Origin: an uncultured Terriglobus sp.
Lineage (GTDB): Bacteria; Acidobacteriota; Terriglobia; Terriglobales; Acidobacteriaceae
Direction of reading: 5' to 3'
DNA: 18,330 nt
Assembly (NCBI GenBank): GCA_937871605.1
Contig: CALMRM010000289.1
Span: forward strand, 1-18,330
This document shows positions 6,948 through 14,431 of the stretch, one piece after another. A model generated the notes under the pieces. It worked only from the letters and a program-made list of their open reading frames with translations, searched no databases and was not told the DNA's origin. Numbering within the stretch: position 1 is the stretch's first letter; each line of letters starts with the position of its first letter. The translations under genes and the position numbers were made by a program.

Positions 6948-8489
6948 ATGATTGTCACCGTCAGCAAGGATGACGAGCGCTACCTGCAGCTGCGCCGCAC
7001 CCGCAATGCGCGCTTTCCAACGACCGACGCTGACGCGGTCTCGGGCATAGAGCTGTGTGAAACCGCCGACGATGTGCAGGCGGCGCTGCAGCGCGCCGTG
7101 AGCGCGGGCAAGCGGCCCACGGTGCGCTCGGGCGGCCACTGCTACGAGGACTTTGCCGTCAACAATCCGGGCGGCGTGCTGATCGACGTAAGCAAGCTGA
7201 ACACGGTGGCAGCGGCACCGGGTGGCGGCTACCAGGTGGGTCCAGGTGCCATGCTGGGCGAGGTGTACAAGGGCCTGTATGAGCAGGCAAAGGTCAACAT
7301 TCCCATGGGCAGTTGCTACACCGTGGGCGCGGGTGGCCATCTGTCGGGTGGTGGCTATGGCCTGCTGACACGGCAGCAGGGACTGAGCGCCGACCTGATT
7401 ACGGCGGTGGACATTCTTACGGTGCGGCACAACGGCACGGTGGAGATGCGGCATGTGGACGCGCACACCGACCCGGACCTGTTTCGCGCCCTGCGTGGCG
7501 GCGGCGGTGCCAACTTCGGCGTGATTACCGCGTTCTACTTTGCGGAGCTGCCTGCAGCGCCCAGGCATCTGACCAGCGGCGGCGTGACCTTTCCGTGGGC
7601 CACGATGACGGAAGACAAGTTCATCCAGATTGCGCAGACCTACGGCCACTACATGGCCACGCGCGGCACGGAGCGGGACACCTGGCCCATGTTCACCATG
7701 ATGGCACTGTCGCATAAGACAGAGCGCGGTCGCATCAACGTGTCTGCCACCTGGCACGACATGGACGGCACCAACGATCTGCGCGTGCCCACGGAGTTCC
7801 TGGACTTGTTCCTAAAGTGCGACACGCAGGTGGCCGAGTTGAAAGACCCGCAAACCAGCGCGCACGCACCCAGCGGCGGCCGCTTCCAGATGACGCCGTG
7901 CGTGGAAGGCAAGCATCGCTGGAACACCAAGCCCTGGCTGGAGGCCACGGTGGATGGCAATAGCGGCGGCATCAAGGGCTACGGCTCGACCCGCGGCAAG
8001 TACAAGAGCTGCTACATGAAGCAGAACTTCACGGCAGCCGAACTCAAGAAGATGTATGCCTGGCTGACCCGTGACATTCCAGAGGTGGACACCGGCTGCG
8101 TGATTTCCGTGGACAGCTATGGGGGTGCCATGAACAGGCCCGAGTTGGCGCACAGCACCGCCGTGCCGCAGCGCGGCTCCGTGATGAAGCTGCAGTACCA
8201 GATGTACTGGTCGAACCCGGCGGAGGACGCCGTTCGGCTGAAGTACTTCGATGACATGTACACGGACATCTACTCTGCCAACGTGGCGGGCAAGCATGCT
8301 GGCACGCCATTTCCCGGCGACTACTACGAGGGCTGCTACATCAACTACCCCGATCAGGACATGGTGCGGTACCCGTTCTGGCCGGAGCTCTACTATGGCA
8401 CCGGCAAGCTGTACCCCTTTCTGCAAGGCGTAAAGAAGAAGTACGACCCCAACAACATTTTTCACAACAGCATGGCCGTGCGCACGTAG
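6948..8489 (+). CDS. FAD-dependent oxidoreductase, BBE/VAO family with bicovalent flavin residues
   Basis: The protein has 513 residues. The N-terminal PCMH-type FAD-binding domain (about 35-210) contains VRSGGHCYEDF (59-69) with His64, and MGSCYTVGAGGHLSGGGYG (120-138) with Cys123. These are the two positions that tether flavin covalently (8-alpha-histidyl and 6-S-cysteinyl) in berberine-bridge-type and oligosaccharide oxidases. DPDLFRALRGGGGANFGVIT (175-194) is the typical third FAD segment. The C-terminal BBE segment YINYPDQD (464-471) and YYGTGKLYPFL...YDPNNIF (482-505) is intact. Family members oxidise sugars at C1 (chito- and gluco-oligosaccharide oxidases) or natural products. No signal peptide or twin-arginine motif is visible, which contrasts with its exported neighbours. 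The next gene begins 18 bp after its stop, so the two are almost certainly co-transcribed. Confidence 0.9.
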   Translation: MIVTVSKDDERYLQLRRTRNARFPTTDADAVSGIELCETADDVQAALQRAVSAGKRPTVRSGGHCYEDFAVNNPGGVLIDVSKLNTVAAAPGGGYQVGPGAMLGEVYKGLYEQAKVNIPMGSCYTVGAGGHLSGGGYGLLTRQQGLSADLITAVDILTVRHNGTVEMRHVDAHTDPDLFRALRGGGGANFGVITAFYFAELPAAPRHLTSGGVTFPWATMTEDKFIQIAQTYGHYMATRGTERDTWPMFTMMALSHKTERGRINVSATWHDMDGTNDLRVPTEFLDLFLKCDTQVAELKDPQTSAHAPSGGRFQMTPCVEGKHRWNTKPWLEATVDGNSGGIKGYGSTRGKYKSCYMKQNFTAAELKKMYAWLTRDIPEVDTGCVISVDSYGGAMNRPELAHSTAVPQRGSVMKLQYQMYWSNPAEDAVRLKYFDDMYTDIYSANVAGKHAGTPFPGDYYEGCYINYPDQDMVRYPFWPELYYGTGKLYPFLQGVKKKYDPNNIFHNSMAVRT

Positions 8490-8496
8490 CGCGCCT

Positions 8497-8501
8497 GGGA
8501 G
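8497..8501 (+). promoter_or_regulatory. Ribosome binding site GGGAG for the second lactonase-like gene
   Basis: GGGAG lies 6 nt before ATG 8508 and fits that start better than the TTG one codon earlier. It sits in the short gap after the oxidase stop. Confidence 0.5.
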
Positions 8502-8507
8502 AACTTG

Positions 8508-9392
8508 ATGAAGAGGAACTGGACACGCCGGGAGTTCGGGCTGGGAGCCATGGCCATTGCAACCGGTGCTGCCTGCAGCGGGGCGGGCGCGGCGCAGTGG
8601 GAGCGGAAAGAATCAGGGCTGGCCTTTGTGGGCAGCGCGCCCGCAAACGAGCCCGGCGACGGTTCGATCCACCTCTTCCGTACCGCGGGCGAGCGCTGGA
8701 CCGCGCTGGGCACCGTGCCCGCCGCTGCACCCGCGCACCTGCTGCTGCACCCCACGCTGCCCGTGCTCTACGCCGTGCACCGGGTAGATACCTGGAATCA
8801 CCTGCCGCGCGGCGTGGTCAGCGCCTACCGCGTGGATGGGCATGCTGGCAGGCTGCACCTGCTGGGCACGCAGCCGCTCTCGCTGTCGGCGACCCTGCCA
8901 CGCCATGCCGTGCTCACGGGGGGCGCAACCCACCTGTTCGTTGCCGCGGAGGGTGGCGGCATCTACAATCTGCTGCCCGTCGCGGCGGACGGCAGCCTGC
9001 TGGCCGTCAGTGCCATCCACAAGGAGTTCGGCATGGAGGAGGGCGGCTTGGCAAAGCCAGCCGCACCCAATAGTGTGGCCCTGCTGCCCAACGGCGCTCT
9101 GCTGGCCGCGGACGCCGGGCTGGAAACGCTCACCCGCTTCACGTTGGTAGACGGCACGCTGAGGCCCACGCACCGGCTTCGCGTGCATCGCGGTGAGGGC
9201 CCCAGGGAGCTCGCACTGTCGCCCGGTGGCCGGTTTGCGTACACCACAGGCGCTGCAACTGGCGAACTGCGTCGGCATCGTCTTGCCCTTGGGAACGCTT
9301 CCGATGAGGTCGCGTTAGCGCGACGCTTTAGCTCTCCGCTTGCTCCGGCGATGGCCTATGTGCCGGACGCTATCAGCCTGCTGCAGGTCTAA
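8508..9392 (+). CDS. Second Tat-exported lactonase-like beta-propeller, short form
   Basis: The protein has 294 residues and begins MKRNWTRREFGLGAMAIATG. The TRREFG twin-arginine motif and following hydrophobic stretch predict Tat export. Propeller-type segments include PAHLLLHPTLPVLYAVHRVD (75-94), LPRHAVLTGGATHLFVAAE (130-148), APNSVALLPNGALLAADAGL (186-205) and GPRELALSPGGRFAYTTGAA (231-250). These match the lactonase-family rhythm of an H- or P-led strand followed by pos-G-(R/A)-hydrophobic. It is shorter than the usual 340-390 residues and shorter than the first lactonase here. A blade may be missing, or it may be a divergent non-catalytic propeller. It lies 18 bp downstream of the oxidase and 10 bp upstream of the mutarotase-like gene, so it is translationally close to both. 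Assignment rests on repeat pattern and context and is less certain than for the first lactonase. Confidence 0.78.
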   Translation: MKRNWTRREFGLGAMAIATGAACSGAGAAQWERKESGLAFVGSAPANEPGDGSIHLFRTAGERWTALGTVPAAAPAHLLLHPTLPVLYAVHRVDTWNHLPRGVVSAYRVDGHAGRLHLLGTQPLSLSATLPRHAVLTGGATHLFVAAEGGGIYNLLPVAADGSLLAVSAIHKEFGMEEGGLAKPAAPNSVALLPNGALLAADAGLETLTRFTLVDGTLRPTHRLRVHRGEGPRELALSPGGRFAYTTGAATGELRRHRLALGNASDEVALARRFSSPLAPAMAYVPDAISLLQV

Positions 9393-9402
9393 CACCCACG
9401 TC

Positions 9403-10521
9403 ATGAACGATCACACCCTCCGTCAATCTGTTCGCTTCCCTTGTGGCGGATCGTTAACGCTCTGGCAGACCCGGGGAGCGCTGCTGGCTGCGGCTGCGTT
9501 GTTCTTGCCGTTTTCTTTTGCCATGGCACAGCATTCTGCAGGGCCAAATGCCTTTACCCCGCAGACCTCCTGCACAAACCTGCCGCACGCTGACCACCCA
9601 AAGGCAGAGTTGCGGAGCGGCCCACTGTCTGCCGTGGTGTTTCTGCCGGATGCGCAGGCTGGCTACTACCGTGGATCACGCTTTGATAGGAGCGGGCTGG
9701 TCGGCTGTCTGGCCCTGAACGGTCACACGTTCTTTGGCGAGTGGTTTAGTAGGTATGACCCGGAGATCAGCGACGCCGTGACCGGCCCAGCGGAGGAGTT
9801 TCGCCACCCCACCAGCGAGATCGGCTATGACGAGGCTGCGCCCTCCGCAGATGGCCAGCCGGGCGGCACCTTTCTCAAGATTGGCGTCGGCACACTGCGA
9901 CGGCTGGACAGCCGCCCCTACAGCTTTGGCCGCCCCTACCCCGTCGTGGATCACGGCACCTGGACGGTGAAGACCGGCACGGACTTCGTGACCGTTCGGC
10001 AGGTGCTGAGCACGGCGATGGGCTATGGCTACGTGTATGAGAAGACGCTGCGGCTCGACGGCAACCATCACCTGCTGACGCTCTCGCACAGCCTGCGCAA
10101 CACGGGTACCAGGCCGCTGGATACCGCCGTGTACAACCACGACTTCTTCATGCTCGACGGTGCGCCCACCGGCCCCGGCATGGAACTTCACCTGCCGTTC
10201 ACGCCTGTGCCCGACGCACCGCTGCCCGGCTCCGCGACGATCGACGGCACCACCATCCGCATCACTGCTCCACTGGAGCCGCGTCACGGGCTGGGCGCGT
10301 ACCTCACCGGCTTCGATCCAACAAAGGTGGGCGACTTCGATTTCACCTTCACAGACAAAGCGCACGGCCTGAGCGTTCGCGAAACCGCCGACACACCCCT
10401 GACCAAAATGTACCTGTGGGCCACCCCAAAGACCGTCTGCCCCGAAGGCTACATCGCCATCCACGTCGCCCCTGGCGCGGAACAGCACTGGACGTTGCAG
10501 TACATATTCACCACACCCTAA
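9403..10521 (+). CDS. Exported galactose-mutarotase-like (aldose 1-epimerase fold) protein
   Basis: The protein has 372 residues. A long N-terminal signal peptide has a basic n-region with Arg7, Arg11 and Arg24, then GALLAAAALFLPFSFAMA with likely cleavage before QHS (about residue 43). The mature part resembles the galactose-mutarotase-like carbohydrate-binding fold. Recognisable signatures are AGYYRGSRFDRSGLVGCL (86-103), GHTFFGEW (107-114), EEFRHPTSEIGY (131-142), VTVRQVLSTAMGYGYVYEKT (197-216), a core LSHSLRNTGTRPLDTAVYNH (227-246) and the NHDFF motif (245-249), plus a closing YLWATPKTVCPEGYIAIHVAPG. I cannot name the catalytic residues with certainty. The start is the ATG 10 nt after the preceding stop. 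It lacks a good ribosome site, so translational coupling is likely. An aldose 1-epimerase next to an anomer-selective sugar oxidase would make biochemical sense, but a non-catalytic sugar-binding role is also possible. Confidence 0.8.
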   Translation: MNDHTLRQSVRFPCGGSLTLWQTRGALLAAAALFLPFSFAMAQHSAGPNAFTPQTSCTNLPHADHPKAELRSGPLSAVVFLPDAQAGYYRGSRFDRSGLVGCLALNGHTFFGEWFSRYDPEISDAVTGPAEEFRHPTSEIGYDEAAPSADGQPGGTFLKIGVGTLRRLDSRPYSFGRPYPVVDHGTWTVKTGTDFVTVRQVLSTAMGYGYVYEKTLRLDGNHHLLTLSHSLRNTGTRPLDTAVYNHDFFMLDGAPTGPGMELHLPFTPVPDAPLPGSATIDGTTIRITAPLEPRHGLGAYLTGFDPTKVGDFDFTFTDKAHGLSVRETADTPLTKMYLWATPKTVCPEGYIAIHVAPGAEQHWTLQYIFTTP

Positions 10522-10563
10522 CGTCTGGCAGCTCGAACGTCCTACGCAGGCGATACGCCAGAA

Positions 10564-10597
10564 ACAGAAAAGCCCGGCAGACGCCGGGCTTTTCTGT
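10564..10597. terminator. Bidirectional intrinsic terminator (perfect 15-bp stem, AGAC loop)
   Basis: ACAGAAAAGCCCGGC pairs perfectly with GCCGGGCTTTTCTGT around the 4-nt loop AGAC. The GC-rich inner stem has A4/T4 flanks on both sides, so it can terminate in either direction. It lies between the convergent mutarotase-like gene (stop at 10521) and TonB receptor 2 (stop at 10613). Confidence 0.9.
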
Positions 10598-10612
10598 GGT
10601 GTGCACTTCGAG

Positions 10613-13600
10613 TTAGAACACGTACTTCGCCGAAAGCTGCAGCTGGCGCGCCTGCGAGCGGGAGTTCGTGATCTGGCCGAAGGTTGTAATCGTCTGTGCA
10701 GCGGTGCTAGCAGTTGCAGCAGTGGTAGTGTTGCCCTGCGTACTGCTTGATGGGTTGCCGAGCGAGGTGATGTTGAAGACGTTCGCCGCGTCAGCACGGA
10801 AGCTGATGTGCTGGCCTTCGGTAATGGCGAAGTCCTTATACACGGAGGCATCTGCGGACTGGTATCCCGGAGCGCGCTCCGAGTCCACACGTGCTGTACC
10901 AAAGGTCCCGTTGAGGGGTTGGCCGAAGCCGCACACGCCGTTGTCATAGCCGTGTGGTGTGGCCGGAGAATTATCTGGTCTGCAGGGGATTGCGGACGGA
11001 TCCGTACCGAACCAGAACTGTGCCGTGCGGTTGGTGTGGATCACTGGACGGTAGTAGTTTGCGCGCTCGGAGTTGTTCTTGGTGAAACTGACCGTGTTTG
11101 CCCCCGGATTCACCGGGAAACCCGAGTACACAAGCGTAGACATGGCCACGTGCCACCCGCCCACTGCTTCATCCAGCACACGATTCATATTGCCGCCGAA
11201 CATCTGACCGCGTCCGACAGGCAGACCATAATTTAGGTGCCCGTTCAGCGCATGGCGCACGTCCGAGTTGGCCGGGCCGTATTCTGAATGGTTGTCATAG
11301 TAGTTTTGGGCATACGCAGATTGACCGTTGATGCCCTGAGCACCGAAGAAGCCGGTGCTATTGGTCATTGCCCTGCCATAGGTATAGTTCGCTGTGAGTT
11401 CCAATCCCTTGCTCAAGCGCTGACGGAACGTGCTCTGGAAGGCGTTGTAGTTCTCCATTGCGTTCGAATTGGTGAACACCACGCGACCCTGCTGGCCGAC
11501 AAGGTTGACGTAAGGTGCCGGACACACCGTGGCAAGCGCCGGATTGTTTGGATCGGTGGGTACGCCGTTCACCAGGCAGGGCGATGTGAGTGCGTTTCCG
11601 GCACCCGCAGTCACCAGGTGTTGGCCCGTTTCACCGACATAGCCAATCTGGAGTGATGCCGAATGGCTCAACTGGTACTCAGCCGTCAGGCTGAACTCCT
11701 GCAGGAACATGGGCTTGATGTGCATGTCCCAGGCGTTGATTGCGGTCGTGCATGGCGTTGTGCTGGTGGTGATGTTGCAGCTCGTGTTGCCGGTTCCGAA
11801 GCCGGATGCAACGGAAGCGGGGGTTCCGCCGCTGTTGGCGCTCGGCGTAGCAGAAGTAGCCGAGAAGGTGTTCTGAAAGGGGTAGTTAAAGTTCAGGCGA
11901 AGGTTTGCGCCGGTGCCCTCAAAGTAGGTAGTAATGCCGTAGCCGCCTCGAATGACTGCCTTAGGAGACACGTTCCAGGCGAAGCCAACCCGCGGCATGA
12001 AGTTTGTCCAGACGCCATTGAATAGTGCGCGACTGTTGCCGTTCTGCCCTGCCAGCACCACCGTTTTAGTGGCCACATTGACGTTGGCCTGCTTGTTGTT
12101 GACCTCGTAGATCGGCTCGTCATACTCCCAGCGCAGGCCGACGTTGAAGGTCAGCGCCGGTGTGGCCTTGTAATCGTCCTGAATAAAGGCCGAATTACGG
12201 AACTGACGCTGTCCGGCCAGGCCGGTTACGCCGCCAATGGCGCGGTTTGCAACGAGACCAAGATTGAAGTCCGCCAGCGAGTAGCCGCCGTTATTACCGA
12301 ACTGCGCCGTGAACGCTCCCGTGTAATCGTAGTGGCCAAGCGCGCCATCGTTACCGGGATAGAAGGTGTTCTGCTGGTAGCGAAGGATTTGTACGCCGCC
12401 CTTGATTGTGTGACGGGCCAACTGGTAGGTCAGTAGGTCGATGTAGCTGAAGGTATTGTCGTAGTAGTTGGTTCCGGTAGACGCGTTACCCAGACTGCTT
12501 AAGCTGTTCCCTAGGTTTTGTCCGGTAAACCCGTTCTGTGCCTGGCCGATGTTGGGCAGGCCAACGACCGCATTGCCGTTCAGACCAAAGACCCCGGTCC
12601 GGTCATTCGTGTTTGCGCCCAGGTTGACCACGCGCGAAAAGCCTATGTTGAGGTCGTTGATCAGTCTAGGCGTAAAGGTGTGGACTTCATCGAAGGAGAA
12701 GGTCTGAAAGGGCAGGACCGTCGTTCCAGGGAAAGTGATGGCCAGCACCGATGTCGAGAAGTCGCCTGCGAGAGCGTGGGAGTAGCTGCCGGACATGGTA
12801 TCCCGCTGCGACAGGTTGTAGTTCACCTTCACATCGAACTGGTTGTCATAACGGTTGGTTTTAGTCGGTGCCTGGTAGTTGTTCTGGATAATGCCGGCCT
12901 GGGGTGCCTGGTTCGGCAGGGGGTACAGCTCCGGATGCGCGTAGAGGTATATCGCAACCGGGTTTGTAGGTGCCCCGATAAAGTTTTTTGCGTACGCAGG
13001 CTGACCGGGAGCTTGCGTGTTGAAGAGTTGAGTAGAAACTTCACTAAAATCGCCCATGCGCATCTTGGCAGTCGCCACAGATGCGAAGCCCGTACCAGCA
13101 GAATGGAAGCGCCGGCCCTCGTAGTCGCCGAAGAAGAAGAGCTTGTCCTTGATCAGGCGGCCGCCGAATGTGCCACCAAAAACCGTCTGGGTGTAAGGCT
13201 GCTTGGCGGCAAAGGACGCCGCCGACGGAAAGTGCTTGTTCGCATACGAGTTCGCGTCCATGTTGTAGTTGGACAGGTACATGTACGCGCTGCCATGAAA
13301 GGCGTTGGTGCCGCTCTTCAGAATCGTTTGAACGTCGCCGCCGCCCACGTTGCCGAACTCGGCGTTCGCGTTTGCTGAGATAACGCGCACCTGGCCGATG
13401 GCATCCGCGCTAACGTTATAGCCGATGCCGTTATTGAGCGTTTCATTAATTTCGACGCCTTCTAGTTGGTAGTTATTTGATTCCTGGCGGTTGCCGTTTT
13501 GCGATGCCAGCGTACCGTTGCCGTTCCGCTCGATAGCTGCGGCGCTGCCGGTGAAGCCGCCTGGATTCGCGGTAACAGCACCGGGGACGTACAGCGTCAA

Positions 13601-14068
13601 CTCTGTCATGTTGCGGCTGACAAGCGGAAAGTTCTGAACTGCGTTAGTATCCAGCGTCGCACCCTGGGTCGCGTTCTCGGTGTTCAGCAGCGGGGCCACT
13701 TCGCTGGTCACGTTCACAGCGGTGGCCGAGCCCTCAACGCCCAGCTTGCTGTCGACTTTGGCTTCCTGGCCGGTTTCGAGCGTGAAGGGTCCCAGGGTCT
13801 GCGTGGCAAAGCCGGGGGCTTCGACCGTCACCTTGTACTGACCGATCTGCAGGTTACGAATGACGTAGACGCCGTCTTTGGTGGTGGGGGTGGAGGACGA
13901 CACGTTGGTCTGGACGTTGGTGGCCGTGACCTTTGCGTTGGGCACAACCGCGCCGGACGCATCTGTCACCGTGCCGTTGACACCGGCGGTGATGGTCTGG
14001 CTGTGTGCCATGGTGGCGGCGAGCGCAATGGCCACCGGTCCTGCGAGAAGAATGTTCCTGTGCCTCAT
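10613..14068 (-). CDS. TonB-dependent receptor 2, Oar-like with N-terminal carboxypeptidase-regulatory-like domain
   Basis: This is a 1151-residue outer-membrane receptor from ATG 14068, with AGGGGG (14073-14078) 4 nt upstream. The signal peptide is residues 1-23 (MRHRNILLAGPVAIALAATM, then AHS). A carboxypeptidase-regulatory-like domain spans about 26-112 (GVNGTVTDASGAVVPNAKVT, then GVYVIRNLQIGQYKVTVEAP). A plug-like region follows to about residue 280 (TLDTNAVQNFPLVSRNMTEL, then SGTNAFHGSAYMY). The barrel ends in RQLQLSAKYVF with the terminal Phe expected for BAM-dependent insertion. It shares architecture with TonB receptor 1 but the sequences are clearly divergent, so it probably has another ligand. 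It is divergent from an exported M28 peptidase, which suggests uptake of peptides or protein fragments. This is inference from neighbourhood only. Confidence 0.93.
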   Translation of the reverse strand: MRHRNILLAGPVAIALAATMAHSQTITAGVNGTVTDASGAVVPNAKVTATNVQTNVSSSTPTTKDGVYVIRNLQIGQYKVTVEAPGFATQTLGPFTLETGQEAKVDSKLGVEGSATAVNVTSEVAPLLNTENATQGATLDTNAVQNFPLVSRNMTELTLYVPGAVTANPGGFTGSAAAIERNGNGTLASQNGNRQESNNYQLEGVEINETLNNGIGYNVSADAIGQVRVISANANAEFGNVGGGDVQTILKSGTNAFHGSAYMYLSNYNMDANSYANKHFPSAASFAAKQPYTQTVFGGTFGGRLIKDKLFFFGDYEGRRFHSAGTGFASVATAKMRMGDFSEVSTQLFNTQAPGQPAYAKNFIGAPTNPVAIYLYAHPELYPLPNQAPQAGIIQNNYQAPTKTNRYDNQFDVKVNYNLSQRDTMSGSYSHALAGDFSTSVLAITFPGTTVLPFQTFSFDEVHTFTPRLINDLNIGFSRVVNLGANTNDRTGVFGLNGNAVVGLPNIGQAQNGFTGQNLGNSLSSLGNASTGTNYYDNTFSYIDLLTYQLARHTIKGGVQILRYQQNTFYPGNDGALGHYDYTGAFTAQFGNNGGYSLADFNLGLVANRAIGGVTGLAGQRQFRNSAFIQDDYKATPALTFNVGLRWEYDEPIYEVNNKQANVNVATKTVVLAGQNGNSRALFNGVWTNFMPRVGFAWNVSPKAVIRGGYGITTYFEGTGANLRLNFNYPFQNTFSATSATPSANSGGTPASVASGFGTGNTSCNITTSTTPCTTAINAWDMHIKPMFLQEFSLTAEYQLSHSASLQIGYVGETGQHLVTAGAGNALTSPCLVNGVPTDPNNPALATVCPAPYVNLVGQQGRVVFTNSNAMENYNAFQSTFRQRLSKGLELTANYTYGRAMTNSTGFFGAQGINGQSAYAQNYYDNHSEYGPANSDVRHALNGHLNYGLPVGRGQMFGGNMNRVLDEAVGGWHVAMSTLVYSGFPVNPGANTVSFTKNNSERANYYRPVIHTNRTAQFWFGTDPSAIPCRPDNSPATPHGYDNGVCGFGQPLNGTFGTARVDSERAPGYQSADASVYKDFAITEGQHISFRADAANVFNITSLGNPSSSTQGNTTTAATASTAAQTITTFGQITNSRSQARQLQLSAKYVF

Positions 14069-14431
14069 GGAGCCCCCTGAACTGGTTCAGCACCAGCCGC
14101 GAACACACACACGACGGGTACGCAAAATTGTTGTGGTAAGCGCACTTTACCGCATGTCTCTATCCTGTAACAAGAGGTTGACGCACCTGAAAAGTTACCT
14201 TTTGAGCGAGTGGTGGAGATTAGACCACCTGCTGGGAAGAGTGCAAGTAGGCGCGTGCGGCAAGTGCCCTGCTCCTGCTGTGTGGGTAGAAAGCCACCAC
14301 ATGCGCGGTGTGCTGTGAGTTGGGTGGCTCTTTGCTGCGGTGCGGGTACTTACCTATTGCGAACCGAGTCATAGGAGCGGTGTAGCTGCTAGGCTTCGCG
14401 TATACCCACATCTTTCCTTGCGAGACCGCCC
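14069..14431. other. 363-bp gene-free divergent region between TonB receptor 2 and the M28 peptidase
   Basis: I see no credible gene here. The region holds the ribosome site of TonB receptor 2 and, just upstream of it, a dyad CTGAAC-TG-GTTCAG (14077-14090). The dyad partly overlaps an alternative hairpin, CTGGT-TCAGC-ACCAG. Further in are a GGTAAG/CTTTACC dyad (about 14135-14151), a TTGACG hexamer (14178-14183) and a small AAAAG-TTAC-CTTTT hairpin (14190-14203). No -10 box at the right spacing is convincing, so promoters for the two divergent genes are presumed but not placed. Confidence 0.5.
14077..14090. promoter_or_regulatory. Dyad CTGAAC-TG-GTTCAG in the leader of TonB receptor 2
   Basis: The 6-bp inverted repeat with a 2-nt centre sits immediately upstream of the AGGGGG ribosome site of the receptor. 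It could be a repressor site, or an RNA hairpin that affects access to the ribosome site. An overlapping hairpin, CTGGT...ACCAG, is mutually exclusive with it. Confidence 0.3.

Noticed and set aside
9676..10947. 423-codon minus-strand open frame
   Set aside because: It overlaps the mutarotase-like gene, crosses a perfect terminator and runs into the receptor gene; no domain is visible.
12518..13378. 286-codon plus-strand open frame inside TonB receptor 2
   Set aside because: Shadow of the receptor, with the same compositional signature as the other antisense frames.
14178..14206. TTGACG hexamer as the -35 box of the M28 peptidase
   Set aside because: At 16-18 nt spacing there is no acceptable -10 hexamer, and the site is over 200 bp from the gene.
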